From positions 29,741 to 93,740 of the forward strand of contig MNCI01015841.1 of the NCBI GenBank assembly GCA_015680685.1: DNA of 64,000 bases. Direction: 5' to 3'. The DNA is from Gnetum montanum. Taxonomy: Eukaryota; Streptophyta; Gnetopsida; Gnetales; Gnetaceae. Position 1 is the stretch's first letter; every line of letters begins with the position of its first letter. The notes beneath the pieces are model-generated. The model had not been told where the DNA came from, did no database searches, and saw only the letters and a list, made by a program, of their open reading frames with translations. A program made the position numbers and the translations under genes. Positions 21,380 to 33,066 of the stretch are shown here, piece by piece.

Positions 21380-22680
21380 TGGGCTTTCTTCCTCTTTGTT
21401 GTCCCATCGCAACTGAGACAAGTGATTAGTGATCACATTCTCAATGCCCTTTCAATCTACCATTGTAAGATTGAATTCTTGTAAGATCTCCAGCCACTAT
21501 ATGACATGGGGACTCACTGTTGGCTTGTTCATTAGGAAGCGGTTGACACTCTGATTAGTGTGCATAAACACCTTGTATCCAAGCACATAATGCCTAAAAT
21601 TTTCTAGAGCAAACACCACCATCATCAATTCTTTCTCTATTGTGGTGTAGTTTAATTGTGCACCCACAATGCTTTTGTTGGTGCAGTGAATGTAGTATGG
21701 ACGTTTCTTTTCATCTAACTATGTCAACACAACTTTCAAGGCATAATTCGATACATTTGTCAGGATATGAAATGGTCTAGACTACTTAGGTGCTTGTAGA
21801 ACTGGAGTTTTCACAAGCCTTTCTTTTAGTTGATAGAACACTTTTTCACATTCTAGGATCCAAAAAAAAGAAGCATCTTTCTTTGTTAGCTTGACCAATA
21901 GTTTTGTGATCTTATAGAAATTCTCTATGAATCATCGGTAGTAGCTAGTATGTCCAAGGAATGAACAAACATCTTTAACTATTTCTAGCTGGCAAGTTAG
22001 TCCTTGGATGATCCTTATTTTTTTAGGGTCCACCTCAATTCCTGCTTGCAAGATTTTGTGCCCTAGTACAATGCCATCCTGGACCATGAGATGATTTTTT
22101 TGCCAATTGAGTTGCAAGTTAGTTTCAACACATTGTTTCAACACTTGCTCAGGGTAGTACAGGGCTTACTTAAATGTAGCTCCATAGCTAAGGAAGTCAT
22201 CCATGAAGACTTCTACACCACTATCGATTTGCTATTAAAAGATGCTAAATACTAGGTGTTGAAATATGGTAGGAGCATTTCATAGACCAAACGACATCTT
22301 ACAATATGCAAAAGTCCCCTAGGAACTTGTGAACATTGTCTTTACTTGGTCCTTTAGTGCAATTTGGATTTGGTTATAGCCACTATAACCATCTAGGAAG
22401 CTGTAGTAGCAATGCCCTAATATGGTGTTGAGCACCTAGTCAAAAAATGACAATGGAAAATGATCTTTGAATGTTGCCATATTCTACTAGCCTAAAGTTG
22501 ATGTAGACTTGTGACTTACCACCTTTCTTTGGTAAAATTATGAGTGGACTAATCCACTCACTATCGACAATGGGATAGATGAACCCTACCTTGAGGAGTT
22601 GCTTGATTTCCTCCTTGATGATTTGCTTCAATTTGGGGTTCAAATACCTTTGTGGCTATCATTTTATCTTCATGGATGAG
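21380..22680 (-). pseudogene. Reverse transcriptase and RNase H of element 1
   Basis: The N-terminal block MNPKLKQIIKEEIKQLLKVG and GFIYPIVDSEWISPLIILPK (22480-22643) matches Athila RT. The catalytic box reads VFMDDFLSYG with FMDD at 22196-22207, so both catalytic aspartates are intact. ETNLQLNWQKNHLMVQDGIV and LGHKI (21980-22125) are the next RT blocks. The end of RNase H is visible as LQEFNLTMVD and GIENVITNHLSQL at about 21410-21510. Numerous stops and frame changes disrupt the whole. In a live element this enzyme makes the cDNA in the particle. Confidence 0.85.
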
Positions 22681-23179
22681 TTAGTGTAAATGCGATGTTG
22701 GCATATCCTAGGATCAATCCCTGTGAGTTTAGGATATGACCAAGCAAAATTTGCTAACCATCTTTCAACTACTTTCAATAGCATCTTTTTCTATTTTGGA
22801 GCAAGTTTGCATTGATTATAACTGGCTTCTTATTTTTCAAAAATACATATTTCATTCTAGCTAGTAACCTTTCTAGTTTAAGGAGCTACTGCTTGAATTT
22901 TTCAAGAATTTCCAACTCTCCCCAATAGGTATCATTATTTGTATCATTAGAGAATTGGTGATGAACTTGCTCTAGTTCATCCATGCTCATAACATATTCA
23001 TATGTCAAGTTCTCAGCTAGTTCCATGCACAGTGTGATGCTTTCTGAATTAGTGATCAACCATTGGATGCCCTTGAATTGTGTGGCTTCTACATACAAAC
23101 ACCTTTGAATTTCTACTTCTGGTGCACATTTCTTTCATGCATAGATGGATGCTTGCTCGATGGTCCAAAGTTTCTGCAC

Positions 23180-23620
23180 ACAATTGCACCTGCTATCATT
23201 GTATGCGATTCATGGAACTCTCTTCTTCTTGATCTTTCCAAATGCATTTTCTTTAAATATCTCTAGGGAAAGATCTCTAATGCCCATTCTTGCATCGATA
23301 GTGCTCAACCATGCCCTCCCCATTATGATTGGGAAGTCCCCTTTGTAGTTCTCCACTTTGATTACTAAGAAGTGAACAGGATAAGAACATCCACAAATAA
23401 TGGTCATAATGTCTTCTACTAGTTCCAATGGAACAGTGATGGACTAGTCTACCAATTCCAATATGATGTTGCTCTTCTTGAGAGGAGGTAGGTTATAGGT
23501 AGTGTACATCTCATGAGAAATGAAATTAACATCAAAACCTAAATCAAGAAGAGCCTTGCATGGTTCATTGCCAAAAATCTACAAATAAATCAAAGGACTT
23601 CTAGGATTGGCTAATTTTCT
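23180..23620 (-). pseudogene. Aspartic protease region of element 1
   Basis: The minus strand gives NEPCKALLDLGFDVNFIS at about 23530-23580. The active-site motif is Asp-Leu-Gly, the Athila form of the retropepsin DTG/DSG. Downstream, open from 23210 to 23428, are LVEDIMTIICGCSYPVHFLV and FPIIMGRAWLSTIDA, the second conserved block of this protease (I-I-x-G-R-x-W/F-L). A stop lies between the two halves. The enzyme would cleave the Gag-Pol polyprotein. Elements 2 and 3 carry homologous copies. Confidence 0.8.
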
Positions 23621-24199
23621 GGGAAGGTTTTTTGCATAGATCCAATCAGACATAGTATGAGTGAGCATTACAGGATGGATCCTTGACAAAGTTTGGGTTG
23701 AAGGAGGCTCAAAGGAATTTTATATGGAGAAAGAGGTAGGAGTAGGGTTGTTAATCGTAGGTGTAAGTGAAGGCTTAGGTCGGCTACAAGGTTGAAAGAA
23801 AGGTCTTTTCTTTGATCAGGCATTCAACTAATTGATAATTGGGTTGCAAATTAATAGCCCTTGTAGCATTATGTTGTTGCGGTTGAGCTAGCAGTTTACC
23901 CTATATAGGAGGAGTAGGTGGTAGCTGTGCAACTGGAAGAGGAGTGTGTGCAAGGATAAGAGGAAGATAAGGATAGGAGGTGGCATCCCTTCTTTTGTGT
24001 GGAGAAGGAGTTTGATAGTAATCAAAAGGGTGGTAGTAAGGCTGAATATTAGAGATGTGATTGGAAGAGTCATGTGAGACATGGATTGCTAAACATGGTA
24101 AGCATATGGATTAGGTTGTCAGTAAGGGTATTGTTGCCTTGGCGGTGCAAACACCCATGATTGTGGCTACTACCATTGTTGGTACTATTCATATGGTTG

Positions 24200-26196
24200 C
24201 AATGGAGCTCCACTTAGATAATATGGTTGTTGTTAGTGGAACTGTCTGAGATTACCTTGAGGATAAGGCAACCTTCTAGATGTTTGCCTTTGTGTAAGTT
24301 ATGGATGTAAGGCATACACCTTAGACTCTTGAAGATGTGACACAATGGGGCAGCATCCCTTGGGATGTTCATATTGATAGATGTCACATCCATGATCATC
24401 ATCTGATTCACTGTCCACAACCTCTTTTATTATAGCAAATTTGCCCTTACCTTTGTAATATGCACGTTCAACTTCCTTGTGCCTCATGCGCTCATGGTCA
24501 CTACCTTGTTATGTGGACTCTTCAGTGATTTTGATGACAGCTTGAAATCTTCTATCCATGGAGTTCCTCAACTAATCAACCTTGGTAGTAAGTTTAGATT
24601 GGAATTGTTGAAGTGGGAAGGCTTTCTTATGCATTCCCTCATCAAATATGTATTCATCCTCATTGTTGCAGAATCGAACCTTCCTCTTGCGGATGGAAGG
24701 ATGATAGTTGTACTCCTCTGCACTTTCTCTTTTTCTTAGTTCAGCCCCCTCTTTGGCGACTTGCTCTATTAACCTTTGTACCTAATGGGCAGTTAATTCT
24801 AACAATCACCCTTGGGCATAGACACCAAGGGTTTTCCTTATTTCATTACGAAGCCTGTCTACAATGTGATGAAGTTGAGCCAGTTGAAAATAACCATGGC
24901 CAAGGCATTTGTGCATCAAGGTATAGGATTGGCCAATGGCAGCATCCAAGGGTTTGTGTGTTCCTTGTTTCCACCCTTGAATTTGCTTCCTTAAGTTGGA
25001 TACTTTGGAGTACATTTGATACTTATCATTGAACATCTCAAGCATGGTACTCCATCATTTGATAGACTTCGGTTCTAAGGAATGATACCAGTTTTGTGCT
25101 TTTTTGATGAGCTTCCATGGGAACAACTTCAATTTCTATTACTCATTTTCTATGTTTTGCATGGTACATGCATCTTAAAAAGCTTGAAGATGATTTTGTA
25201 GATCAGAGTTATTTCCTCCTTCAAATTGAGGAATATTTTTCATGTCTAATCATTTGATTCGACTATCTTTCACATGCCTTGTTGGGATTCTAACTACCTC
25301 TGTGATGTTAAGCATACTTTAGGTAGCAAATAGAGGCTCATCGAGGCCTTGATCATGGTGCCTAGGATGCCCTCTACTACCCCTTTATTTATGGCAATGT
25401 ACCTCTCTTAAATGTCTAGGCCTTTAATCTTGCTTGTCTCGATGGTCTCCTTGATTATTGTGGTCATGTCGATCATTGCACTCATTTTGATCACCTTCAT
25501 CATGATCTCACCTTCTGTGGTCACAATAAAAGCTAGAAGAAGAAGATGATGATGAAGGAGGAGAGCACCATCATAGTGCCTACTACCACCTCTTTGACAA
25601 TCATAACCATGATCATGATCATGCTTTTTGTCGACATCCCTATCTTGACTTGTTCCTTCGAATCCATCTTTGTCATTGGATCCCTTGTTACTAGAATCAT
25701 GATTGTGAACTATGGAGTGCAAATTTTGGTTTTGATCTCCATTGTCATAGTCAAAGAGAGGAGTGTCATTGTATGGAAAATTCCTAGAGAAGGGTTCTCC
25801 ACTAGCTTATTGGTACAACAGGAATGGAGGATTGTTTAGCCCTTTTCCCTTTGAAAACTCATAGCATTGTTCTAGTTGTCAATCCCACAGGTGTTGTGAT
25901 TTGATGGGATGATAATCCCTGGCATTGACATCTTCTACATTATACTCCCCATGGTGGTCTTGAAGACCACATCGTGCAAGCATTTGATAGAGCATTGCAG
26001 GAGAAGCACGATCAAGCAGTAACACAATGTTGTCCTCCATGTCTCACCACTGTAGCTATTCATCTTTGTGTAGGATGAAGGTGAAGTTTGACACATACTC
26101 ATTGGGGTGAGTACATATGATTCGATACTATTGAGGCTTTGTTGAATGAACATTATCAACCTTGGGTGGAGAAGCACTCCTATGAGAAGAAGACAT
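24200..26196 (-). pseudogene. gag of element 1, broken
   Basis: An ATG at 26194-26196 begins MSSSHRSASPPK, the same start as in element 2. The N-terminal domain includes NEYVSNFTFILHKDE and VNARDYHPIKSQHL. It is followed by an Asp/His-rich linker, open at 25408-25722. The capsid-type domain includes LEMFNDKYQMYSKVSNLRKQ and GTHKPLDAAIGQSYTLMHKC at about 24806-25045. A Lys-rich tail then leads to a conserved CDIYQYEHPKGCCP block at about 24340-24380. Stops include TAG at 26128-26130 and 26056-26058, both where related copies suggest Gln. Gag would form the particle; this copy cannot. Confidence 0.8.
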
Positions 26197-26335
26197 TTTT
26201 AGTTAGTGAATAAAAATCATGGTGTACTCTAAGAATTTGTTGTAGTAGTTGTGAAATAAGATATGACTCTTAAGTACATTTCAATAATTTAAATACTTTT
26301 CACTAGGTTCTAGATAGTGCACAAAACAACAAAAA

Positions 26336-26355
26336 GGTCCCTAGCAATAGTGCCA
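26336..26355 (-). promoter_or_regulatory. Primer binding site of element 1 (degenerate tRNA-Asp type)
   Basis: The minus strand reads TGGCACTATTGCTAGGGACC one base after the LTR. It is a mutated form of the TGGCGCCGTTGCCGGGGA site complementary to plant tRNA-Asp used by Athila-type elements. Confidence 0.75.
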
Positions 26356-26356
26356 A

Positions 26357-27193
26357 TGATAAGCGGCAAGGTACCCATACATCCAACCATATGAATCACT
26401 AAGGTGGTACGAGGGATTCAGTCGAATTTCATGGACCTATAGTTATCTCATACACTAGTTTCTCTAGGAAGTGAAACAACATTGAGAACATTCGTTGTCT
26501 TCCCAACTACACTCGTGAGGCTCAAGGATATGGTTTAAGTGTAATTGAGGTATATGAATTCTTGTTGTTTTATATTTTATGGATGTAATCACCTACAATA
26601 AGAATAAGGGTAGAGTAGATTGAAAACTAATGTCTATTGCCTAGCTAGCCTAACACAAGTAATCGTCCCACTTTCCTAAACACATCTTGAACACATATAG
26701 CACTGTTGGGCTACCAAACGTTAAGCATTGTTGGGTTACTAAGTACTATATGAATGCTCGAAGTGGTCATGCTTATGTTTATTAACTACTGGAAATAAAT
26801 TGCTTATCAAATGCATTAAAATAAAGAGTGAGAAAGTAAAATGCATTAAAGAAAATATTAATATATTCTCAATGCTACAAGGATTGTCAAAAGAGTTCAT
26901 TTTATTCTCATCACATTGTTGCACTTAGGTACATTAGTGCTCGAACAAAGAACCACACACACTTTAGACTCCTTCTGCGGGCACTCAGAAAATATTCTAA
27001 CTCTAAGGAGAATAGATTGCAAGAGCTTCACTACCTTGCTTAAAAACTAAAAACTAAACTATGCCAAAATTGTAGCCTGGGCGTGGTATTTATAGACTTG
27101 GGGAATATACCCTAATGTCAAATATGTGATGTCGGACCAAGGCCCCAACGTTGCATACTTAATGTCATGGCCAACAATAAATGTGTTTCATCA
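26357..27193 (-). repeat. 5' LTR of element 1
   Basis: This 837-bp copy matches 17012-17885. Its TATAAATA lies at 27087-27094 on the minus strand, and its U3 is only 99 bp because it has fewer of the GATGTC palindromic units. It ends ...GCTTATCA next to the primer site. Confidence 0.92.
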
Positions 27194-27198
27194 ATTGA
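27194..27198. repeat. Target-site duplication of element 1, right copy
   Basis: ATTGA directly follows the LTR terminus and equals 17007-17011. The pair shows a single insertion with intact ends. Confidence 0.9.
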
Positions 27199-27975
27199 AA
27201 TCTAACTAAAGTTACTTATTTTGATAGATTTAAAAAATGTGAAAATAAACATAATTGTTCATGCCACCTATTACACATATTTTGAAATATTGTATAACAT
27301 TATTATTTTGATCATTGCATGGCGGATATATTCAATACTTTGTTAAACTCTAGTTATGTGTACACATGGAAATATTTTATATTTTATTTTTACATTCAAA
27401 TGCTTTGGAAAATTTTATTTCATGGGGTTTTGCCAACATATTAAAACCTCTAATTCCTAGCTTATACCAAAAGGGAAAATCTATTTTTTAAACATTTGTG
27501 GTAAGTAGAATGTCAAAAATTGTACATCAAGAATTTGTGTGTATAGTGTGGATGCTAATTGGATGTCGAATTTTGCAATAGGTATTAGTAGCATTATAAC
27601 AATCACTTGTAATGCATTAATAGATATTAAAAATATGTAGTTTGCTAAATATGTGATGTGGCTCAAGGGGTTCGCTACTTTAATTCTTTTGTTAGCCATT
27701 ATATATTTATACTAAGTAGCTCTACACTGTAGTGTATCTTGTAAATATTACAACAATTTGTAATTGTCACTATGACATATTCAACTATTCCTAAATAAAA
27801 TAGGGGAAATAAATCATTACTAGGCACTAACTGGTTTAAACACAATCTTTGTAGGATTTGGATAAGGATTAAGGAGAATGTTTGACAAGACAAAGAGTTC
27901 AAGGTTGTTAAGGTTAATTTTGTATATTAAGTTAGATGAAATAGAGATTTTTCAAAGTTTTTATAGTATAGATTG
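27199..27975. other. AT-rich spacer, nothing recognised
   Basis: Low-complexity AT-rich sequence between element 1 and the DUF946-like pseudogene. Short minus-strand frames have no recognisable motif. Confidence 0.5.
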
Positions 27976-28530
27976 AATTATGAAGGTATGTTTGAAAGAC
28001 ATTGAAATTTATGAGATTTAGGACTTTGAAAATGTGTGGAGTTGTTTTGATGATAGAAAAGAAGTTAAGGGGGCTAGTTATTTTAAACCTATTAATATAC
28101 CTTCTATCTTTCATTCCTTTGGCTATTGTGAACAGCTAAACATTATGTCATAACAAGGTTAGGTCCTTTTTGTAAAGGAAATTATGAGTTATGCTAAGAC
28201 ACTTAGTGATTTTGGAAGTACAAAGTTTAGAAACTCCTCTGAGGAAAGTATAAAAGTTTCTAAAAATAGAAATCTTCTTACTTTTGCTAAACCATTGAAA
28301 TATAAATTAGTATGAAATAAGAAAATTTGATTGATAATTAGGATAGATATGCATATTTTTTATGGCCTCAAGCTCCTCATGGCTACAAAGCTATGGGTTA
28401 TGTGATAAAAAATACATCACAAATGCCCTCTATGAAGGAAATTAACTATGTTAGCATTGATCTCCTTGACTTAGTTGAACCCTATGGTTTGATTTGGAGA
28501 ATAGAAACAAGTATCTTGAAATGTTAACTT
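27976..28530 (+). pseudogene. DUF946/VPS62-like plant protein, pseudogene fragment
   Basis: On the plus strand, with a few stops and small shifts, the translation gives VCLKDIEIYEI, TAG, DFENVWSC, then KGASYFKPINIPSIFHSFGY. Next come LLTFAKPLKYKLV, a stop, and finally DRYAYFLWPQAPHGYKAMGY (about 28345-28404) and DLLDLVEPYGLIW. The order F-KPV--P-GF--LGYY, then KPLDY-LVW, then YFW-P-PP-GYKA-G, then DLTD--E--GLIW is characteristic of the plant DUF946 (VPS62-related) family, whose biochemical role is not well known. The N-terminus and C-terminus are absent or unreadable. It lacks visible introns within the part seen, so it could be a processed copy or an exon fragment. Assignment is from pattern memory. 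Confidence 0.7.
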
Positions 28531-28534
28531 AATA

Positions 28535-29392
28535 TATGGATTGAATACCATGCTACAAGTAATGCATGGATTTGGTGTATGTAACCCATTTGTAGGAAGC
28601 AAGAGTTCACACTAGAAGCCCCCAGCAAGGTGGCTGAAAATGCAAGGGTAAACTTTCTTTTTTCTCCCCTCCAGAAAATTGATTAATTATTAGAAATTCA
28701 ACTTGCATATATACTAGAATAGACAATTATCAATTAAAAGAAAACATAACAAAGAAAATTACATGATGCAAATATTGGCCGAAGGATCTAGTAGGAAGAG
28801 AATGATAATATGATAATTGATATCTCCCAATACACTGTGTATATAAGGTGTAGTACAAATGTGAAATAATGTAAAACTTAAAATTATATCCACAATCATT
28901 TAGCTTAGTAAGAAGCCAATTAATTCAATCAATTTACTTAATTGTCTTAAATTATGCATAACCAAAATATAATTAGTCATAAGGAAGCTAAACTCAAGGA
29001 AAACAGATTATTCATGTACTTGGAAAATTGCAAAATGAAATTAGAAATAACATAACAATCTCTATATTCATTCACAATATCATTGCCAATAATACAGTAT
29101 TTAGGATTTACTAAGAAGGAAACTTATTACATATGAATAAACGTGTTTGTACAAATAGTAGGATAGCAAGCAGAAGAACATGAAACAGGAGGTCATAAAT
29201 CAAATTATTGAAGTTCCTAACAAAAGAATAAAAAACAACTATAGCTAGCATCAATTGACAAACTATAATGAATAATGTTAGCAACTAATTTGATCATCTT
29301 TCTCTATTATTAAGTATAGATAATATCACATAAACTCTATCTACTATTGAAGGTACAGTAGTAACATATAATTCGATAATCTTTCACTAATA
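28535..29392. other. AT-rich spacer, nothing recognised
   Basis: No coding frame or known repeat was recognised between the pseudogene and element 3. A short word near 29317 (AATATCACATAAACTCT) recurs just outside the other end of element 3. Confidence 0.5.
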
Positions 29393-29397
29393 TTTAG
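29393..29397. repeat. Target-site duplication of element 3, left copy
   Basis: TTTAG directly precedes the LTR and is repeated exactly at 46325-46329. Confidence 0.88.
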
Positions 29398-30258
29398 TGA
29401 TGAAACAAATGATATTGAATCTACAATATCATAGTTATGATATCGTAGCTATGTATGTGTCATCGTAGATACAATATAGTGGACCATGGTTATGCCCATA
29501 AATACCAACCCACCATTGCATCGAAATGACAAGTTTTGGCCAACGTTAAGTGAAATTTTTGTTGTTTTGTTTTTATAAAGTTAGAGTTAGAGTGAATACT
29601 CGTAGTGTGGTGAATTATAGTTGTACAAGATCTTTATTCAACTGGATTGTTCTTGGACATAATTTATGAACGACAATAAAGATCGAGATTTTTCTTCATC
29701 ATTGCAGCATATCACTTAGTGTAGTTTTACTTTTCATAGTATGTACTTTTATGTAGTCATTTATATTTACTCAGTCATTGACTATTTTAATGTCTATTTG
29801 TAAAGCAGAATAAATATGACTCATTTTGAGCATAAAGTGTAACTGTTTTATAATCCAATAGTAACTTTGCTTAATTCGCTTACTAGTGAAGTTACTTGGT
29901 AATCCTAGTAATAATTACTAATCCAAGATATGTACAGAAAACTAGAAATTGATGCTTATTACCATAAGATAGAATAGATTTACAATTACATTGTACTTAG
30001 AATTAGAATTTACATTCATTTTCATCATGTTTAGACCTAGTCTTATTAAGAGCCAGTCAACATTAGTTATCATATATCTTAATAAGAGTCAAACCATAGG
30101 ATTTGCATCTAACTAACTCTAAGTAGGAAGACAATGACCATGAAGTTAACATGAACTTGCTAGTATACTTGGATTGTCTATCCACAAATTAGGATCTGGT
30201 CATGCTTGAACACTTGTGACTAGTATGGCTGATTGTTGAAATACCCAGTCACTCATCA
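29398..30258 (+). repeat. 5' LTR of element 3
   Basis: This 861-bp LTR starts TGATGAAACAAATG and ends CACTCATCA. A TATA-like CATAAATA lies at 29497-29504. The 99-bp U3 has repeated GATATT/GATATC words forming imperfect palindromes. Confidence 0.9.
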
Positions 30259-30259
30259 T

Positions 30260-30277
30260 TGGCATTGTTACTAAGGA
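30260..30277 (+). promoter_or_regulatory. Primer binding site of element 3 (degenerate tRNA-Asp type)
   Basis: TGGCATTGTTACTAAGGA follows the LTR by one base and aligns with the sites of elements 1 and 2. Confidence 0.7.
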
Positions 30278-30400
30278 TGTATCAATATTTGCTAGTTAGT
30301 TGATTTTACAAAGTTTGATGTATTAAGTATCACAAAGTACATATTTCATACTTACAGAAATTTCTTCAAATGTATATACTTAAGTGTCAAATAAACTAAA

Positions 30401-32310
30401 ATGGCTTCTACTACTAAAATAAAATCTCCACTTGTTGTTGATCTTAATAAAAGTCATGATAGATATTATAATAAAGAATATTTGAGTGTACCAATGCAAA
30501 CCAGAATTTCATATGCTCATACTAACTTTTATTATCTTGATTTTACATTCATTTTCTACTAAGATGAATAGCTCAAATGGAGAAACTTATAGAACCATAT
30601 TGTCTTTCCATTCGAACATTCAACATCATAAATGCTTGAAGAAGCCCTCATGAGGTTAAATCTTGGCCATGTGCAAGAAGGAAATGAAGTCACTAAAAAC
30701 ATGACTAGGTCATATCAGCTAATAGAGGTTGAAGCAAAAATGGATGCTATTATGTATTATGCATGATATGAACAAGATAAAGGGAAGAAATAACCATAGA
30801 TAGTTTTCTTGAAAGCAAATGAAAATTCTCCATTTCAAGTTGAAAAATTTTAGTAGACTCATGTATCTCATTTCCAAATACTAGTAATTTGTATTGAAGA
30901 TCCTATGAAAATAAAACTACATTAAGCTCTTGTAGAAATCCCTAGAAGAAATAAGAATGACTCTAGTATTAAGAGGAATTCAAGGCCTAAGACCTCCAAT
31001 GGAGTTAGAAGAGATGAATCAAGGAGTCATAGAAGGAAAACCAGCCAACACCATTCTCCAAGTCTTCCATCTTCTTCATCACATTGATCAACAAATTTTG
31101 ATAAGAGAGAATGAAGACTAATGGATCATGATAAAGAAAGAAGAAGAGATCATGAAGGACATGCACATAGAAAAATAAATTCTAATGAAGAAGAAGAGAA
31201 CCATGAAGAAAGAGGAGAAAGAATTAGATATGAAAAAAGAGAGTATCATGAGCATTAGAGGGATCATCACTACAAAAGAGCTTATAAATTCGAAGGCTAT
31301 GAAGAATCCCAATTAGCCACTTATAATATGATCAACATCAGAAGAGCTATGTACATTCTTACTAGGAATTTAAGGGATAGTTGTATCAAGAAACTTGATA
31401 TGAATAATATCCCAAAGTTTAAAGGTAGATATAATGGAAATCTACAACACCATCTCCAAGCTTCCCATGATGCATGCATCCTATAGAATATCAAAAATGA
31501 TTGGTAGAAATTAAACTTTTTTTTCAAAAAACTCATAAAGGAAGTAGAGAGCTAGTAGAGATCCTTAGAACCAGAATTACTTTGAAGATAGAGTACCATC
31601 CTAGAACTCTTTAATGATGAGTATCAAACTTATTCCAGAGTATCAAATTTGAGAAAATAGATCCAAGGATAAAAATAAGGTTCATATGAATACCTTGATG
31701 TAGCAATGGGTAGGTATTATTTCTTATTGCATAGATGCCTAGGCCATGGACGCTCTCAATGAGAATAACTATGACATATCATCAATGGACTAAGGAACAA
31801 AACAAGAGAATCCCTTGGAGTATATGCCCAAGCCAAATTATCTGAGTTGATAGCTCATTGGATCCAAAGGATAATAGACCAAGTGACGAAAGAAGAAGAA
31901 GAACTACAAAAAAGTGAATTAGTTGAGGAATATAATAGAGAACCATCTATTCCAAAAAGAGATGTGAGAATATGTAAAATACAAGAAACAAGAAATATTA
32001 AAAGATGTGATCCAGTGAAAGACTTTACCCATCCAAAAATTAGTAAATGATATTGCAATAAAGGTAGAAAAAATATGGGATTTTGTGGATACTTAATTTG
32101 CTACAGTACTTAAGATAGTAGTGGAAAGAACAAAGCAAGCCTTTAACAAAAATAAGTATAGAAAAAAGGAAAAAGATAATGGATGTGACAACTACAAGAA
32201 TAAAGAAAACGTTACTACAGTAGAGGAAATAATAGACTCAAGTTCAGAGGAAGACATAGGTTGCAAAGTCTGCCAATATGAACATCCTAAGAGATGTTGT
32301 CCTATCGTGG
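30401..32310 (+). pseudogene. gag of element 3, broken, ends in an assembly gap
   Basis: An ATG at 30401 starts MASTTKIKSPLVVDLNKSHD. The first 57 codons stay in frame and contain TAA then TAG (30569-30571) in the FTFI-F-x-D-E-x-L-K-W block shared with elements 1 and 2. A Lys/Arg/Glu/His-rich linker lies at about 31080-31260. The capsid-type domain (31320-31700) has CIKKLDMNNIPKFKGRYNG and LELFNDEYQTYSRVSNLRK, matching element 2. KEEEELQKSELVEEYNREPS follows at about 31880. The tail at 32260-32310 reads GCKVCQYEHPKRCCPIV just before the Ns. Stops are frequent and often TAG. Confidence 0.8.
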
Positions 32311-32710
32311 NNNNNNNNNNNNNNNNNNNNNNNNNNNNNNNNNNNNNNNNNNNNNNNNNNNNNNNNNNNNNNNNNNNNNNNNNNNNNNNNNNNNNNNNNN
32401 NNNNNNNNNNNNNNNNNNNNNNNNNNNNNNNNNNNNNNNNNNNNNNNNNNNNNNNNNNNNNNNNNNNNNNNNNNNNNNNNNNNNNNNNNNNNNNNNNNNN
32501 NNNNNNNNNNNNNNNNNNNNNNNNNNNNNNNNNNNNNNNNNNNNNNNNNNNNNNNNNNNNNNNNNNNNNNNNNNNNNNNNNNNNNNNNNNNNNNNNNNNN
32601 NNNNNNNNNNNNNNNNNNNNNNNNNNNNNNNNNNNNNNNNNNNNNNNNNNNNNNNNNNNNNNNNNNNNNNNNNNNNNNNNNNNNNNNNNNNNNNNNNNNN
32701 NNNNNNNNNN
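32311..32710. other. Assembly gap of 400 N
   Basis: A run of Ns falls between gag and protease of element 3. The same interval in element 2 is about 700 bp long, so the true gap size may differ. Confidence 0.95.
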
Positions 32711-33066
32711 TACAAATTTCTAGAAATTCACCATGCAAAGGTATAATAGAATCAAGTTCTAGAGTTAATTTCATATCTCAAGAAACATACAAGGCATGGA
32801 CCCTACTGCCATTAAGGAAGTACAACATAAGCCTAGCACTTGCAAGTTAATCATTCACCATTTCTTTGGAATGGATAGAAGATGTGGTGATCACTATTAA
32901 TGGGAGGTCTTATCCAGTAGACTTTCTAATTATTGATGTAAAAAATGATAATAGGAATTTTTCTATCATTATTGGGAGAGCATGGCTTAGCATAATTAAT
33001 GCTAAGTTAGAAATGAAAGACTTGTCCTTGGAGCTTTCCAAGAAAGATGAGCATGGATATGTATAG
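32711..33066 (+). pseudogene. Protease region of element 3, partial
   Basis: After the gap, the frame gives GIIESSSRVNFISQETYKAW, where the active-site Asp-Leu-Gly of elements 1 and 2 has decayed to Ile-Glu-Ser. It then gives EWIEDVVITINGRSYPVDFL and FSIIIGRAWLSIINAKLEMK (32866-33066), the second retropepsin block. The change at the catalytic position would abolish activity. Confidence 0.75.

Larger units (their letters stand above)
17012..27193 (-). mobile_element. Complete Athila-like Ty3/gypsy element (element 1) with both LTRs
   Basis: The two LTRs (17012-17885 and 26357-27193) begin TGATGA and end TTATCA or TGCTCATCA when read on the minus strand. They are flanked by a perfect ATTGA duplication at 17007-17011 and 27194-27198. 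On the minus strand the order is 5' LTR, tRNA-Asp-type primer site, gag, protease, RT, RNase H, integrase, then about 2.5 kb of untranslated 3' region, then the 3' LTR. That order, the long 3' region and the protein motifs match the Athila lineage. All coding parts are broken by stops and shifts. It is the only one of the three related elements here that retains pol. Confidence 0.92.

Noticed and set aside
24479-25839. Plus-strand ORFs of 60-139 codons over element 1 gag
   Set aside because: They are antisense to gag motifs shared with elements 2 and 3.
32121-32850. Long ORFs through 32311-32710
   Set aside because: They are created by the run of Ns. Only the flanking gag and protease pieces are real.
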